Shown here in pieces: positions 25,231 to 33,383 of a stretch of DNA of 64,000 nt. Origin of the DNA: CAVTLG01 sp963735495 (GTDB taxonomy: Bacteria; Chloroflexota; Ktedonobacteria; Ktedonobacterales; Ktedonobacteraceae). A program made the translations under genes and the position numbers. The notes beneath the pieces are model-generated. The model was given only the letters and a program-made list of their open reading frames with translations. It ran no database searches and was not told where the DNA came from. The stretch lies in the NCBI GenBank assembly GCA_963735495.1, contig CAVTLG010000009.1, positions 310,001-374,000 on the forward strand, written 5' to 3'. Positions within the stretch are counted from its first letter, which is position 1. The number at the start of each line of letters is the position of its first letter.

Positions 25231-25480
25231 CAGGTGGTCGAGATCGATCATGTATCTCGACAGAATAGGGAAGTCGGTGGAAGTCCGACGCAGTCGCGCT
25301 ACTGTAACTGGGATGCGCCTCATTTATGCTCGGAAATGGCTCCTCTTGGTTCAGATGAACATTGCATAGACTCAGAGCCATTTCTGAATGTGAGGAGCTG
25401 AGCAACCAGAAGCCAGGAGACCTGCCTGATGTGCTTTGCTCAGCATCCTTCGCGTAATGAGGAGCGAGCTGCCTGAGGCA
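25231..25480 (+). promoter_or_regulatory. Cobalamin riboswitch upstream of btuF
   Basis: Contains the conserved core of the AdoCbl riboswitch: GGGAAGTCGGTGGAAGTCCG at 25268-25287, then CGCTACTGTAACTGG (25298-25311), and CCAGAAGCCAGGAGACCTGCC at the distal end (25406-25426). A paired stem (GTCGAGAT/ATCTCGAC) precedes the core at 25238-25262. The variable arm between the two conserved blocks is enlarged by a 58 bp palindromic element. The following 50-80 bp (hairpins around 25450-25480) may be the expression platform. It is expected to repress btuF, and possibly the genes beyond, when adenosylcobalamin is plentiful. Confidence 0.88.
25330..25387 (+). repeat. 58 bp palindromic element, copy 1, inside the cobalamin riboswitch
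   Basis: Begins TCGGAAATGGCTC and ends GAGCCATTTCTGA, giving imperfect 13 bp terminal inverted repeats. It differs from the inverted copy at 26603-26660 by three bases. Confidence 0.9.
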
Positions 25481-25565
25481 TCACTTTTTCTCACTCGTTT
25501 TGTCTTTGGTTGATCTCCGTTTCGCGCGAGGTGGCTGTGGGTATTTTAGCGGAGGATACAACCCA

Positions 25566-26549
25566 ATGCGTATGCAGCATGTCATCTCAGCCCTTTTTTC
25601 GTTGCTCTGGCTGTTTGCCAGTCTCTGCCTGCTGGCCGCGTGTGGTCAGACGACGAGCACAAATCCGACGCCGACCGCCACGGTTGCACGTGACGTTTAT
25701 GGCACCCCCATCAGCATTCCCACTAAAGCGCCGCAGCGTATTGTTTCGCTTGTACCCAGTATGAGCGAAATCTTGGCTGCGCTCAATCTCACCCAGCGCG
25801 TGGTGGGCGTCGACTATGAAACGAATTATCCAACTGCTTTAGCTAGCGTGCAGAAGGTATCAGATATCAACGGGACATATAACGTTGAGGCTATAGTGGC
25901 CTTGCGCCCGGATCTGGTCTTGAGCAGTGGTGGATTGAGTAAAATCTATGATGCACAATTGACGCGCCTGGGCCTGCGGGTCGTAGATCTGCCGCCGGTT
26001 GATTTCCAGCAATCGCTGCAACAAATTATCACCGTCGGTCGTTTGACGTATACAACCAGTGCAGCCACTACACTCGTCAACCAGCTTGATCAGCAGGTGC
26101 AGCAGATCGAAAACAGCGTGAAGGGTACAACGGCACCGAAAGTCTTGCTGGAGGTAGATGATAGCACACCTGGTAAGCCGTATGTCTTTGGTGGAGGCTC
26201 TTTTGGCGACCAGATGTTGCAGGATATCAATGCAGTGAATATTTTTCACACGGACAGTGCGGATAGCGGCTATCCACAGGTGACGGATGAGTCAGTGATT
26301 GCGGACAATCCACAATTTGTTATTTTAACCGAGGACCCGCAATATGGCGGCAATCCACAAGATGTCTATAAGCGTACGAACTGGGGGAGCATTGCGGCGG
26401 TCAAAGCGCATCAGGTCTATCATATCAATGCCGATATTATGCAGCGACCGGGACCACGCCTGGTCGAAGGTTTACGCTGCCTGGCGCAGGTTATCCACCC
26501 GGATAAGTTTTCTGGGGCCTTACCCGGCTACTGCACTGCAAGTGTCTGA
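25566..26549 (+). CDS. btuF: Cobalamin/cobinamide ABC transporter substrate-binding lipoprotein
   Basis: Surface lipoprotein that captures corrinoids for a BtuCD-type importer. 327 residues: signal peptide with lipobox LLAACG (Cys about residue 26), a Thr/Pro-rich linker, then the helical-backbone metal/corrinoid-binding fold (PF01497). Visible motifs: RIVSLVPSMSEILAAL at the N-lobe start, VVGVDYETNYP, LRPDLVLSSGG, and GPRLVEGLRCLAQVIHP near the C-terminus. ATG 25566 is served by GGAGG at 25551-25555. The cobalamin riboswitch directly upstream supports a corrinoid rather than siderophore ligand. BtuC and BtuD are not in the window. Confidence 0.88.
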   Translation: MRMQHVISALFSLLWLFASLCLLAACGQTTSTNPTPTATVARDVYGTPISIPTKAPQRIVSLVPSMSEILAALNLTQRVVGVDYETNYPTALASVQKVSDINGTYNVEAIVALRPDLVLSSGGLSKIYDAQLTRLGLRVVDLPPVDFQQSLQQIITVGRLTYTTSAATTLVNQLDQQVQQIENSVKGTTAPKVLLEVDDSTPGKPYVFGGGSFGDQMLQDINAVNIFHTDSADSGYPQVTDESVIADNPQFVILTEDPQYGGNPQDVYKRTNWGSIAAVKAHQVYHINADIMQRPGPRLVEGLRCLAQVIHPDKFSGALPGYCTASV

Positions 26550-26551
26550 GA

Positions 26552-26603
26552 TAGTGTTTGGAACGCGCACGCTCTGGTCACTAGTGAGCAGAAACCAAAC
26601 ACT
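26552..26603. repeat. Short palindrome, AGTGTTTGG family copy 2
   Basis: Arms AGTGTTTGG and CCAAACACT enclose a loop that shares GCGCAC and GAGCAGAAA-like blocks with the reverse complement of the palindrome at 13632-13691. It starts just after the btuF stop and abuts the next element, so it could act as a terminator. Confidence 0.55.
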
Positions 26604-26660
26604 CGGAAATGGCTCGGAGTCTATGCAATGTTCATCTGAACCAAAAGGAGCCATTTCCGA
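26603..26660 (-). repeat. 58 bp palindromic element, copy 2, spanning the cbiB start
   Basis: Reverse complement of the riboswitch copy, with 55 of 58 bases the same. Its terminal repeats (TCGGAAATGGCTC / GAGCCATTTCCGA) are perfect. The cbiB start codon and first twelve codons lie inside. Confidence 0.9.
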
Positions 26661-27633
26661 ATCTGAGTTAGAAGCCCTGGTTCCGTTTGTCGCAGGCGCC
26701 GTAGATCTGCTGGGCGAGCCTCCTGCCGCGTGGCATCCAGTCGTCTGGTACGGCAAATTAATCCGTCGTCTGGAGCAATCTGCGCCTGCGCATGGTCGCG
26801 CCATGCAGTTTATCTACGGTGGTATGATGCTTGTGCTGGCGACTCCGCTGGTCTTGCTGCCGGCGCTGCTGGCGGATCTGCTGATAAGACGTATGAGCAC
26901 TCTCTGTAGCCGTCATGGTTATCGCTCTGCTGGACGATTGTTCTATGTGTTGCTGGAAGGGTGTGCGCTCAAACCGTTCTTCGCGATACGTATGCTGGCT
27001 CATGCCGGGCGTGCCGTACGCTTAGCATTAGAGCGTGGTGATCTAGTGGCCGCGCGGCAGGAACTGCGCAGTCTGGTCAGTCGCGAGCGTGCGCAGTTGA
27101 CTGTAGAGCTAGCGGCAGCCGCAGCCGTCGAATCATTGGCGGAGAACCTGTGTGACTCGGTGGTTGCACCGCTCTTTTACTACAGCCTGTTTGGCTTGCC
27201 GGGTGCGGCACTGTATCGTCTCTACAACACGTTTGATTCCATGCTTGGCTACCATGGTCACTATGAGTACCTGGGGAAAGCGGCGGCACGGCTCGATGAT
27301 GTGCTGAATCTGTTGCCTGCGCGCATTACAGCTTTGCTCATACTGATCTGTGCGCCACTGCTGGGCGGAGAGTGGCGTACGGCCTGGCGTATCTGGCGGC
27401 GTGATGCGCGTAAGACGGCCAGCCCTAATGCCGGTCATCCAATGGCTGCTGCTGCTGGTGTACTGGGTGTGCAGCTAGAAAAAGTTGGTCATTATCGTCT
27501 GGGGGACAACGCAAGGGAGATTTCAACGACTGATATTAAACGCGCCGAGAGGATGGTCTGGCTAATCGGCGGCATCAGCCTCGTGCTGGCAGCGCTGAGC
27601 AGGCTACTCTTAAGGAGAACGCGACATGAATAA
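26623..27633 (+). CDS. cbiB: Adenosylcobinamide-phosphate synthase (CbiB family)
   Basis: Attaches (R)-1-amino-2-propanol O-phosphate to adenosylcobyric acid; an integral membrane enzyme. 336 residues with four or five hydrophobic segments. Family motifs: DLLGEPPAAWHPVVWYGKLI near the N-terminus, ENLCDSVVAPLFYYSLFGLPGA and YRLYNTFDSMLGYH in the middle, and SPNAGHPMAAAAGVLGVQLEK near the C-terminus. The conserved domain begins about residue 17. ATG 26623 is the only good start and lies within a palindromic repeat that also provides CGGAG three bases upstream; residues 1-12 are encoded by the repeat and are not typical of the family. It overlaps cobD by 8 bp. Confidence 0.92.
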   Translation: MQCSSEPKGAISESELEALVPFVAGAVDLLGEPPAAWHPVVWYGKLIRRLEQSAPAHGRAMQFIYGGMMLVLATPLVLLPALLADLLIRRMSTLCSRHGYRSAGRLFYVLLEGCALKPFFAIRMLAHAGRAVRLALERGDLVAARQELRSLVSRERAQLTVELAAAAAVESLAENLCDSVVAPLFYYSLFGLPGAALYRLYNTFDSMLGYHGHYEYLGKAAARLDDVLNLLPARITALLILICAPLLGGEWRTAWRIWRRDARKTASPNAGHPMAAAAGVLGVQLEKVGHYRLGDNAREISTTDIKRAERMVWLIGGISLVLAALSRLLLRRTRHE

Positions 27634-28723
27634 CTCGCCTGACAGCGTAGAGCGTCCTGTTCATGGTGCATTAGATTATGCAGAACTGGCCCGCCTGCAT
27701 TTACAACCAGAAGAAATGCTTGATTTCAGTGTGAACGCGCAACCCTATGGTCCATCGCCCCATGTGCGCGAGGCCATCGCCAACGTTGCGCTTGATCGCT
27801 ATCCCGACCGTGAGTGCTTGCAATTGCGTCAGGCTGTGCTGGACTATGAACTGGCGAATGAGCAGGTAACGCTCTCCTCGTTGGTGTGTGGCAATGGTGC
27901 GAGTGAGCTTATCTGGACGATTGCGCGAACGTATTTGCAGCCAGGGAGCAAGGCCGCTATCGTTGGTCCAACTTTTGGTGAGTACTCTGCGGCGTGTCGG
28001 GCGGTTGCAGCGGAAGTCGTGGAACTGCGGGCACAGGCGGCAACAGCCTTTCAGTTAGATATGGCCGCTGTCTGCACCTGGATACAGGCGCAACAGCCAT
28101 CCGTCGTCTGGCTCTGTAATCCAAACAATCCGACCGGTACCTATCTGTCAGAGGAGCAGCTTGTCTCTGTTGTCGAAATATGTCAGTCCGTTGGTGCTTT
28201 GCTCGTGATAGACGAGTCATATAAACACTTTGTCGTTCCCGCTGACGACTTTTCTGCGCTTGAGTTTGTACGCCGGGCTAAGGCGGTGCTGGTGTTGCGT
28301 TCGTTGACCAAAGATTTTGCGCTGGCGGGCCTACGCCTGGGCTATGTGGTTGGTGCTCCGGCCATGATCAAGCGTTTGGGTGGACAACTGCCGTCCTGGA
28401 ATGTGAGCGCTATCGCTCAGGCGGCTGGCTGTGCGGCGCTTGCTGATTGCGTACATCTTACCGTGACGTTAAATAAGCTAGCGCAGGAACGCGAAAAGTT
28501 CTTTCACGCGTTGCTGCAAAGTGGTCTACGCATCATGCCTTCGCGTACACATTTCTGTCTCGTAGTAGTGGGGGATGCCCGCCAGGTGCGTCAGCGCTTA
28601 CTGCTCAGAAAAATAGTGGTGCGTGATTGCACTTCATTTGGCCTGCCCACTTTTATACGTGTTGCTACGCGTCCAACTGCTGAATGGCAACGGTTGCTGC
28701 AAGCCTTGCGGGAGGTTGTATGA
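27626..28723 (+). CDS. cobD: Threonine-phosphate decarboxylase (PLP aminotransferase fold)
   Basis: Decarboxylates L-threonine O-3-phosphate to the aminopropanol phosphate that CbiB attaches. 365 residues of class I/II aminotransferase fold. The PLP lysine is Lys229 in RSLTKDFALAGLRLGY; VWLCNPNNPTGTYL and VIDESYKHF (PLP-binding Asp) lie upstream, and HGALDYAELARL at the N-terminus matches CobD. It could instead be a histidinol-phosphate aminotransferase, but the 8 bp overlap with cbiB and 4 bp overlap with cobQ make the cobalamin role much more likely. Confidence 0.9.
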   Translation: MNNSPDSVERPVHGALDYAELARLHLQPEEMLDFSVNAQPYGPSPHVREAIANVALDRYPDRECLQLRQAVLDYELANEQVTLSSLVCGNGASELIWTIARTYLQPGSKAAIVGPTFGEYSAACRAVAAEVVELRAQAATAFQLDMAAVCTWIQAQQPSVVWLCNPNNPTGTYLSEEQLVSVVEICQSVGALLVIDESYKHFVVPADDFSALEFVRRAKAVLVLRSLTKDFALAGLRLGYVVGAPAMIKRLGGQLPSWNVSAIAQAAGCAALADCVHLTVTLNKLAQEREKFFHALLQSGLRIMPSRTHFCLVVVGDARQVRQRLLLRKIVVRDCTSFGLPTFIRVATRPTAEWQRLLQALREVV

Positions 28724-30280
28724 GCCAGGCAAAAACACTCATGGTGCAGGGAACCGCCTCGACTGTCGGCAAGAGTACGCTCGTGACAGGTCTGTGCCGA
28801 CTCTTTGCGCAGGAGGGTTGGCGCGTTGCGCCCTTCAAAGCGCAAAATATGGCCTTGAATTCGTGGGTCACGCGCGATGGCTGCGAGATGGGACGTGCGC
28901 AGGTCGTACAGGCTGAGGCTGCCAGCATTGAGCCTACGGTCGATATGAATCCGATTTTGTTCAAGCCAGAAGGCGCATCACGGAGTCAGATCATTGTCAT
29001 GGGGCGTCCACTGGCCACACTGGAAGCTCGCGCCTATTATCATAAGCGTGCGACCATGCTGCCGATTGTTCGAGCAGGCACTGGCCCGGCTACGAGCACA
29101 GTATGATCTGGTAATTATTGAAGGTGCTGGCAGCCCGGTCGAGCTTAATCTAGCGCAGTACGACCTGGTCAATATGCGCGTAGCCCATCTGGCGGACGCG
29201 CCAGTGCTGCTGGTTGGTGATATTGATCGCGGTGGAATTTTCGCCTCTCTGCTCGGTACGCTCATGTTGCTGGAACCTGCGGAGCGCGCACGTGTGAAGG
29301 GCTTGATCGTGAATAAATTTCGTGGCGATCTAGCGCTCTGGCGCGACGGCGAAAGATTGTTGGCTGAACGAGCTGGCGTGCCGGTGTTGGGGACGGTGCC
29401 ATTCTTTCGTGATATTCGAATCGCGGAAGAAGACGTTGTGCCGTTGGACGAGGGTAGCGCAGCTATCTTGCAGTCACCTGTGAGATCGGATGGTAGCCAG
29501 CTTGAAGTGGTGATCGTGCGCTTGCCCTACCTGAGTAACTACGATGAATTTGACGCATTAGCTGCCGAAGCGCGGGTACACTTGTGTTTTGTTGCCAGTC
29601 CAGCGGAGTTTCCAGCGCATCCTGACCTGATTATTTTGCCAGGTACAAAAAATACGCTAGCGGATCTGGCCTGGCTCTGGCGTCAGGGATTGGTCCAACA
29701 TATCCATCGTTGTGTAAAAGACGGGAGTGCTGTGCTGGGTATTTGTGGTGGCTATCAGATGTTAGGTGAACGCATTTATGACACGTTGGGTGTTGAAGGC
29801 GAGGCTGGTTGTGTTGAAGCAGGTCTGGGTCTACTGCCCGTGGAAACGTCTTTTGTCGCTCTGCATGAAAAGAAGACAGTGCGCTGTGATGCTCGACTCC
29901 ATGCTTCGGCTGCGCGTGGCTTATTTCGTCATCTTGAGCTGCAGATCTTCCAGGCTTACCAGATTCACCTGGGGCACACCATTGTCGTGCAGGAACCAGC
30001 AGATGTGGCCGGTACGACTGCTTTTACGACAGATCAGGCAAACCAGGATGGCTGGCTGAGTCCTGATGGATGGTGTGCTGGTTGTTATTTACACGGCTTG
30101 TTTGAGAATGACAACTTCAGGCAATGTGTCCTGGCGGCTCTGGCCGAACGAAGACAGCTTCAGCCTGTACAATCGGCACATATCCCCTTCCGTCGGCAAG
30201 ATGAATATGACAAACTGGCAGCCTTGCTGCGTGAGTATCTTGCTATCGACCAATTGAAGAGAACCTGTAATTTATTGTAA
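28720..30280 (+). pseudogene. cobQ: Cobyric acid synthase CobQ, interrupted by a +1 frameshift
   Basis: Amidates four side chains of adenosylcobyrinic a,c-diamide using glutamine and ATP. The first part (GTASTVGKSTLV nucleotide loop, then FKAQNMALNSWVT) reads from ATG 28720, which overlaps the cobD stop. Around 29065-29071 the coding frame moves by +1: YYHKRATMLPI in the first frame continues as FEQALARLRAQYDLVIIEGAGSP in the next. Skipping one base restores the spacing expected for the family. Unshifted, translation stops at 29106. The second part holds DIDRGGIFASLLGT and the glutamine amidotransferase with VLGICGGYQMLG (Cys nucleophile) and CYLHGLFEN (His). Joined length is about 519 residues, normal for CobQ. 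It may be a real mutation, a sequence error or, less likely, recoding. The stop TAA lies in a repeat end. Confidence 0.88.
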
Positions 30281-30417
30281 CTACTCAGGTCAGCTTGCAG
30301 AGATAATCGCGTAGGGACAATCCCTTGCGGTTGTCCAGGGTGGGTGCGAGACGGGACGGGAGGGCCCCTACGCGAACTTCCACGGTTCCTGAAACGTTGT
30401 CCCACCTGAGTAGTTAC
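30277..30417. repeat. Family-2 palindromic element, copy 1 (short form)
   Basis: 141 bp bounded by GTAACTACTCAGGT and its complement. It lacks the inner AAGACCTTTTTT palindrome found in the three longer copies. It sits between convergent cobQ and ndh, overlaps the cobQ stop codon and could terminate transcription both ways. Confidence 0.88.
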
Positions 30418-30499
30418 GATCTAACGTAGTGATGCAGATTGGTTTCTTTCTTGTCAAAAGGAAGGATTGTGCTATGACCATTACTGTGAAGTACGCTAT

Positions 30500-31828
30500 C
30501 TACACGGACGTACTCACCGGTTTCTTTTGCTCTGCTGGGGAAGCTATCTCTGTAATCAGGCGCGCTCCACGCTGGTAGGTAAAGTAAGCCCAGGCCCACT
30601 GGAACATGACCAGCATGCGGTTGCGGAAGCCGATCAGGAAAAAGATGTGCACCGCTAGCCAGAGTAGCCAGGCCACAAAGCCAGAGACGCGTAGCCAACC
30701 CAGGTCGGCGATGCCGGATGAGCGCCCAATCGTGGCCAGGTTCCCTTTATTTTTGTAATGGAAAAACGCGGGAGCTGCATTGTCAGTTACGCGCCGGGCA
30801 ATGACGGTTGCTACGTACTCACCTTCTTGCATGGCAACGGGTGCAATGCCCGGTAACGGTTTACCATCCTGTAGTAGACTCGCCGTATCGCCGATGACAA
30901 ACACATTGGGATGATCTGGTAACGTAAGATCGCGCTCGACTTGTACGCGACCGGCCCGGTCTGTAGCCGCCTGCAACCATGTACCGGCGGCTGAAGCGGC
31001 GACGCCAGCCGTCCAGATGACGTTTTTTGTGAGCAGGCGTTTACCGGCAATAACGACGCCTGCTTCATCGATCAGCTCGACCACTGAACTCGTGCGCACT
31101 TCTACGCCCAGATGGTGCAATGACTGCAATGCTTTGCGCGCTAAACGTTCGGGGAAAGCTGGTAAGATGCGCGGCATAGCCTCAACCAGAATGATGCGTG
31201 TCGAACGTGGATCGATATGCTTGAAATCCTGTGCCAGTGCAACATGAGCTAACTCAGCTATCGCGCCAGCCATCTCCACTCCGGTGGGACCCGCGCCCAC
31301 CAGCACAAATGTCAGCAGCGCTTTGATGCGCTCAGGATCGGTCTCTCTTTCGGCTTGCTCAAATGCTATGAGAATCTTGCGGCGCAGAGAGGTTGCGTCA
31401 ACAATCGACTTGAGGCCGGGCGCATAGGGTTCCCATTCATCATGCCCAAAGTAGCTATGCTTAGCGCCCGTTGCCACTACCAGGTAATCGAACGGGATGG
31501 TCTCATCCTGCATGATAACGTGCTGCTTTGTAAGATCAACACCAGTTACCTCTGCCATGATGACAGTCGTGTTGTGCTGCTTACGGAGCACGTGACGGAT
31601 CGGTGCCGAGATATCAGCGGGAGATAAGCCAGCCGTGGCTACTTGATAGAGCAGCGGCTGAAACAGGTGATGGTTCCGGCGGTCGATCACCGTCAGATCG
31701 ATAGGTGTATCACGTAGGGCGCGTGCGGCTCGCAACCCACCAAATCCGGCTCCAATAATGACTACGCGTGGTTTTGTACCCGCTGCGTCCGTTTTGCTCT
31801 GTGCGCTGCTTGCGTGTGTTGTGTGCAT
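30500..31828 (-). CDS. ndh: Type II NADH dehydrogenase (NDH-2)
   Basis: Single-subunit, non-proton-pumping NADH:quinone oxidoreductase on the inner face of the membrane. 442 residues with two dinucleotide folds: FAD-binding VVIIGAGFGGLRAARAL at the N-terminus and NADH-binding FVLVGAGPTGVEMAGAI near residue 170. Further motifs are DYLVVATGA, VFVIGDTASL (FAD) and APVAMQEGEYVA, the quinone-site motif AQxAxQ in variant form. A hydrophobic C-terminal stretch (FVAWLLWLAVHIFFLIGF) anchors it in the membrane. No neighbouring respiratory genes; convergent with cobQ. Confidence 0.92.
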   Translation of the reverse strand: MHTTHASSAQSKTDAAGTKPRVVIIGAGFGGLRAARALRDTPIDLTVIDRRNHHLFQPLLYQVATAGLSPADISAPIRHVLRKQHNTTVIMAEVTGVDLTKQHVIMQDETIPFDYLVVATGAKHSYFGHDEWEPYAPGLKSIVDATSLRRKILIAFEQAERETDPERIKALLTFVLVGAGPTGVEMAGAIAELAHVALAQDFKHIDPRSTRIILVEAMPRILPAFPERLARKALQSLHHLGVEVRTSSVVELIDEAGVVIAGKRLLTKNVIWTAGVAASAAGTWLQAATDRAGRVQVERDLTLPDHPNVFVIGDTASLLQDGKPLPGIAPVAMQEGEYVATVIARRVTDNAAPAFFHYKNKGNLATIGRSSGIADLGWLRVSGFVAWLLWLAVHIFFLIGFRNRMLVMFQWAWAYFTYQRGARLITEIASPAEQKKPVSTSV

Positions 31829-32096
31829 GATCGTCTACTCTTTAATTTCGCTGTGCTTGTCTCAGCGCAGAGATGTCTGTTCTGTTCAACTGCGAACTAT
31901 CGTAAAAATCTGTTTGCGTGAAGGTAGATTTTTCTCTACATAGCGTCGGTGTGTATTCCCTACCAGTATACTACACACTGTTTGTCAGCTCTGGCAATAG
32001 GAAGCGGGCAGTTTGCAGAAACCATTGAAAGAGAAAAAGTTTTATCCGCGTGACAAAATGTCCTCTCTACCAGAAATAGGATGAACCTATTCTCCG

Positions 32097-32966
32097 TCAA
32101 ACGAGGTTGGCGAACTTCTCAGCTGACTGTTCTGCCCCATGTGTAGCACACCATAATCCGCAGGCAGCAGCAGTGAATTGAATGGCCAGGTTGAGGCTGT
32201 CAGTTTCTGCTTGTGTTAAGGCGTTTGATGATTCAGTATTGTAGCCTTGAATAAGATCATTCAAGATGTCACTTAAACCGCCAGGAGCTTCTGACTGCAA
32301 TGACAAAAATGTTCTTGCTAAATCCAAGACACGATAGTTGTAGTCAACCGTCTCGAAATCAAATACAACTGTTATTTTATCGTCAGCAGCAAAAACGTTA
32401 TTCACCATCAAATCACCATGGATAACAGCCTTTGGTAGGTTTAATTCAAACAATTCCAGTCCCTTATGTAGCAAGATAGTAAATCTGGCTTTTAATGAGC
32501 CGAAATAAGCATAGAAGTCTCGTTCAGCATACTCAGGTCGCAGCCACTGTAAGTTACTCGTAGGAATCGTCATGCCGTGCAGTGAAGTATGAATGCTAGC
32601 TAGTGTTGCACCAAAGTCTGCCACTAATTTTGGGGATATGGTTTTTGGGTGTTCACCCAACATGAACTCAGCGATAGTAAAATCTCTGCCACCATAGTTC
32701 CCAACCACTTCGCCATTCTTCAAATGCAGATACTGTGGTGTGCCTAAACCAGCTAGCTGTAATTTAGCTTGTATGGTTGCCTCTACCTTAGCGTTTTCTA
32801 GGCTTTGAGTTCTCAGTAGACGGATGACATATCTTTTATGAGCTTTGGTAGTTACAATATATGCTTCATTGGCAAAAGCTATTTCATTCCGCTTATAACT
32901 AACCAGATCATCGTCAGAATACTGATGAAAAAAACCATTCAGAAAAGCTAAATCAATTTCACTCAT
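32097..32966 (-). CDS. APH-family phosphotransferase (homoserine kinase-type II-like)
   Basis: 289-residue small-molecule kinase of the aminoglycoside phosphotransferase superfamily. Catalytic loop AVIHGDLMVNNVF (HxDxxxxN) and the Mg motif VVFDFETVDYNYRVLDLART are intact; the N-lobe has YVIRLLR with the ATP-binding Lys position replaced by Arg or shifted. The pattern resembles homoserine kinase ThrB2 and related sugar or choline kinases; the substrate is unknown. Codon use is clearly more AT-rich than in neighbouring genes, a sign of recent transfer. ATG 32966 follows a purine-rich stretch. The 417 bp downstream on the plus strand (32967-33383) holds no gene I can support. Confidence 0.82.
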   Translation of the reverse strand: MSEIDLAFLNGFFHQYSDDDLVSYKRNEIAFANEAYIVTTKAHKRYVIRLLRTQSLENAKVEATIQAKLQLAGLGTPQYLHLKNGEVVGNYGGRDFTIAEFMLGEHPKTISPKLVADFGATLASIHTSLHGMTIPTSNLQWLRPEYAERDFYAYFGSLKARFTILLHKGLELFELNLPKAVIHGDLMVNNVFAADDKITVVFDFETVDYNYRVLDLARTFLSLQSEAPGGLSDILNDLIQGYNTESSNALTQAETDSLNLAIQFTAAACGLWCATHGAEQSAEKFANLV

Positions 32967-33383
32967 ATTGCCTCTTTACTTGTATAGTATTTTGTACCCC
33001 CCAAAAAAGCTCTTCAGTAAATGAGAAAACGCACTCGGACAAGGTCAGCAAAGACCAGAAAAAAGCCGCTTTTTGATGAGCCAGAAAAAGAGGCTCTTTG
33101 CCTGTTTCAGCTCAGAAATGCTCTGCTTATCTGGGTTATGAAATGCCCTCCGGTATCTCACAAATGGGGATGAACATGAAGCGAATGCCTGACTTACCAC
33201 TTATAAACAGAACAAATTCACATCGCCCTTTATTTCTTCATCATAAGGATCAGCCTATCACAGAAGAGCCCTCTTCTGAAGCTCGGCCTTAACTAAGTGC
33301 GGTTGTAGTGCTATGCTAGAAGCATGGAGATGGTAAAATAAGGTCATGTTAGTAAAGCGAGCCGAATATTTTTGGAGGTATGC

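Noticed and set aside
28994..29068. Separate start for the second part of cobQ at 28994
   Set aside because: The stretch before 29069 in that frame has no similarity to CobQ, whereas the first frame does up to 29067; a frameshift explains the data better than two genes.
33098..33292. 64-codon frame between the phosphotransferase and cobO
   Set aside because: No RBS, no family features, base composition as in the surrounding non-coding DNA.
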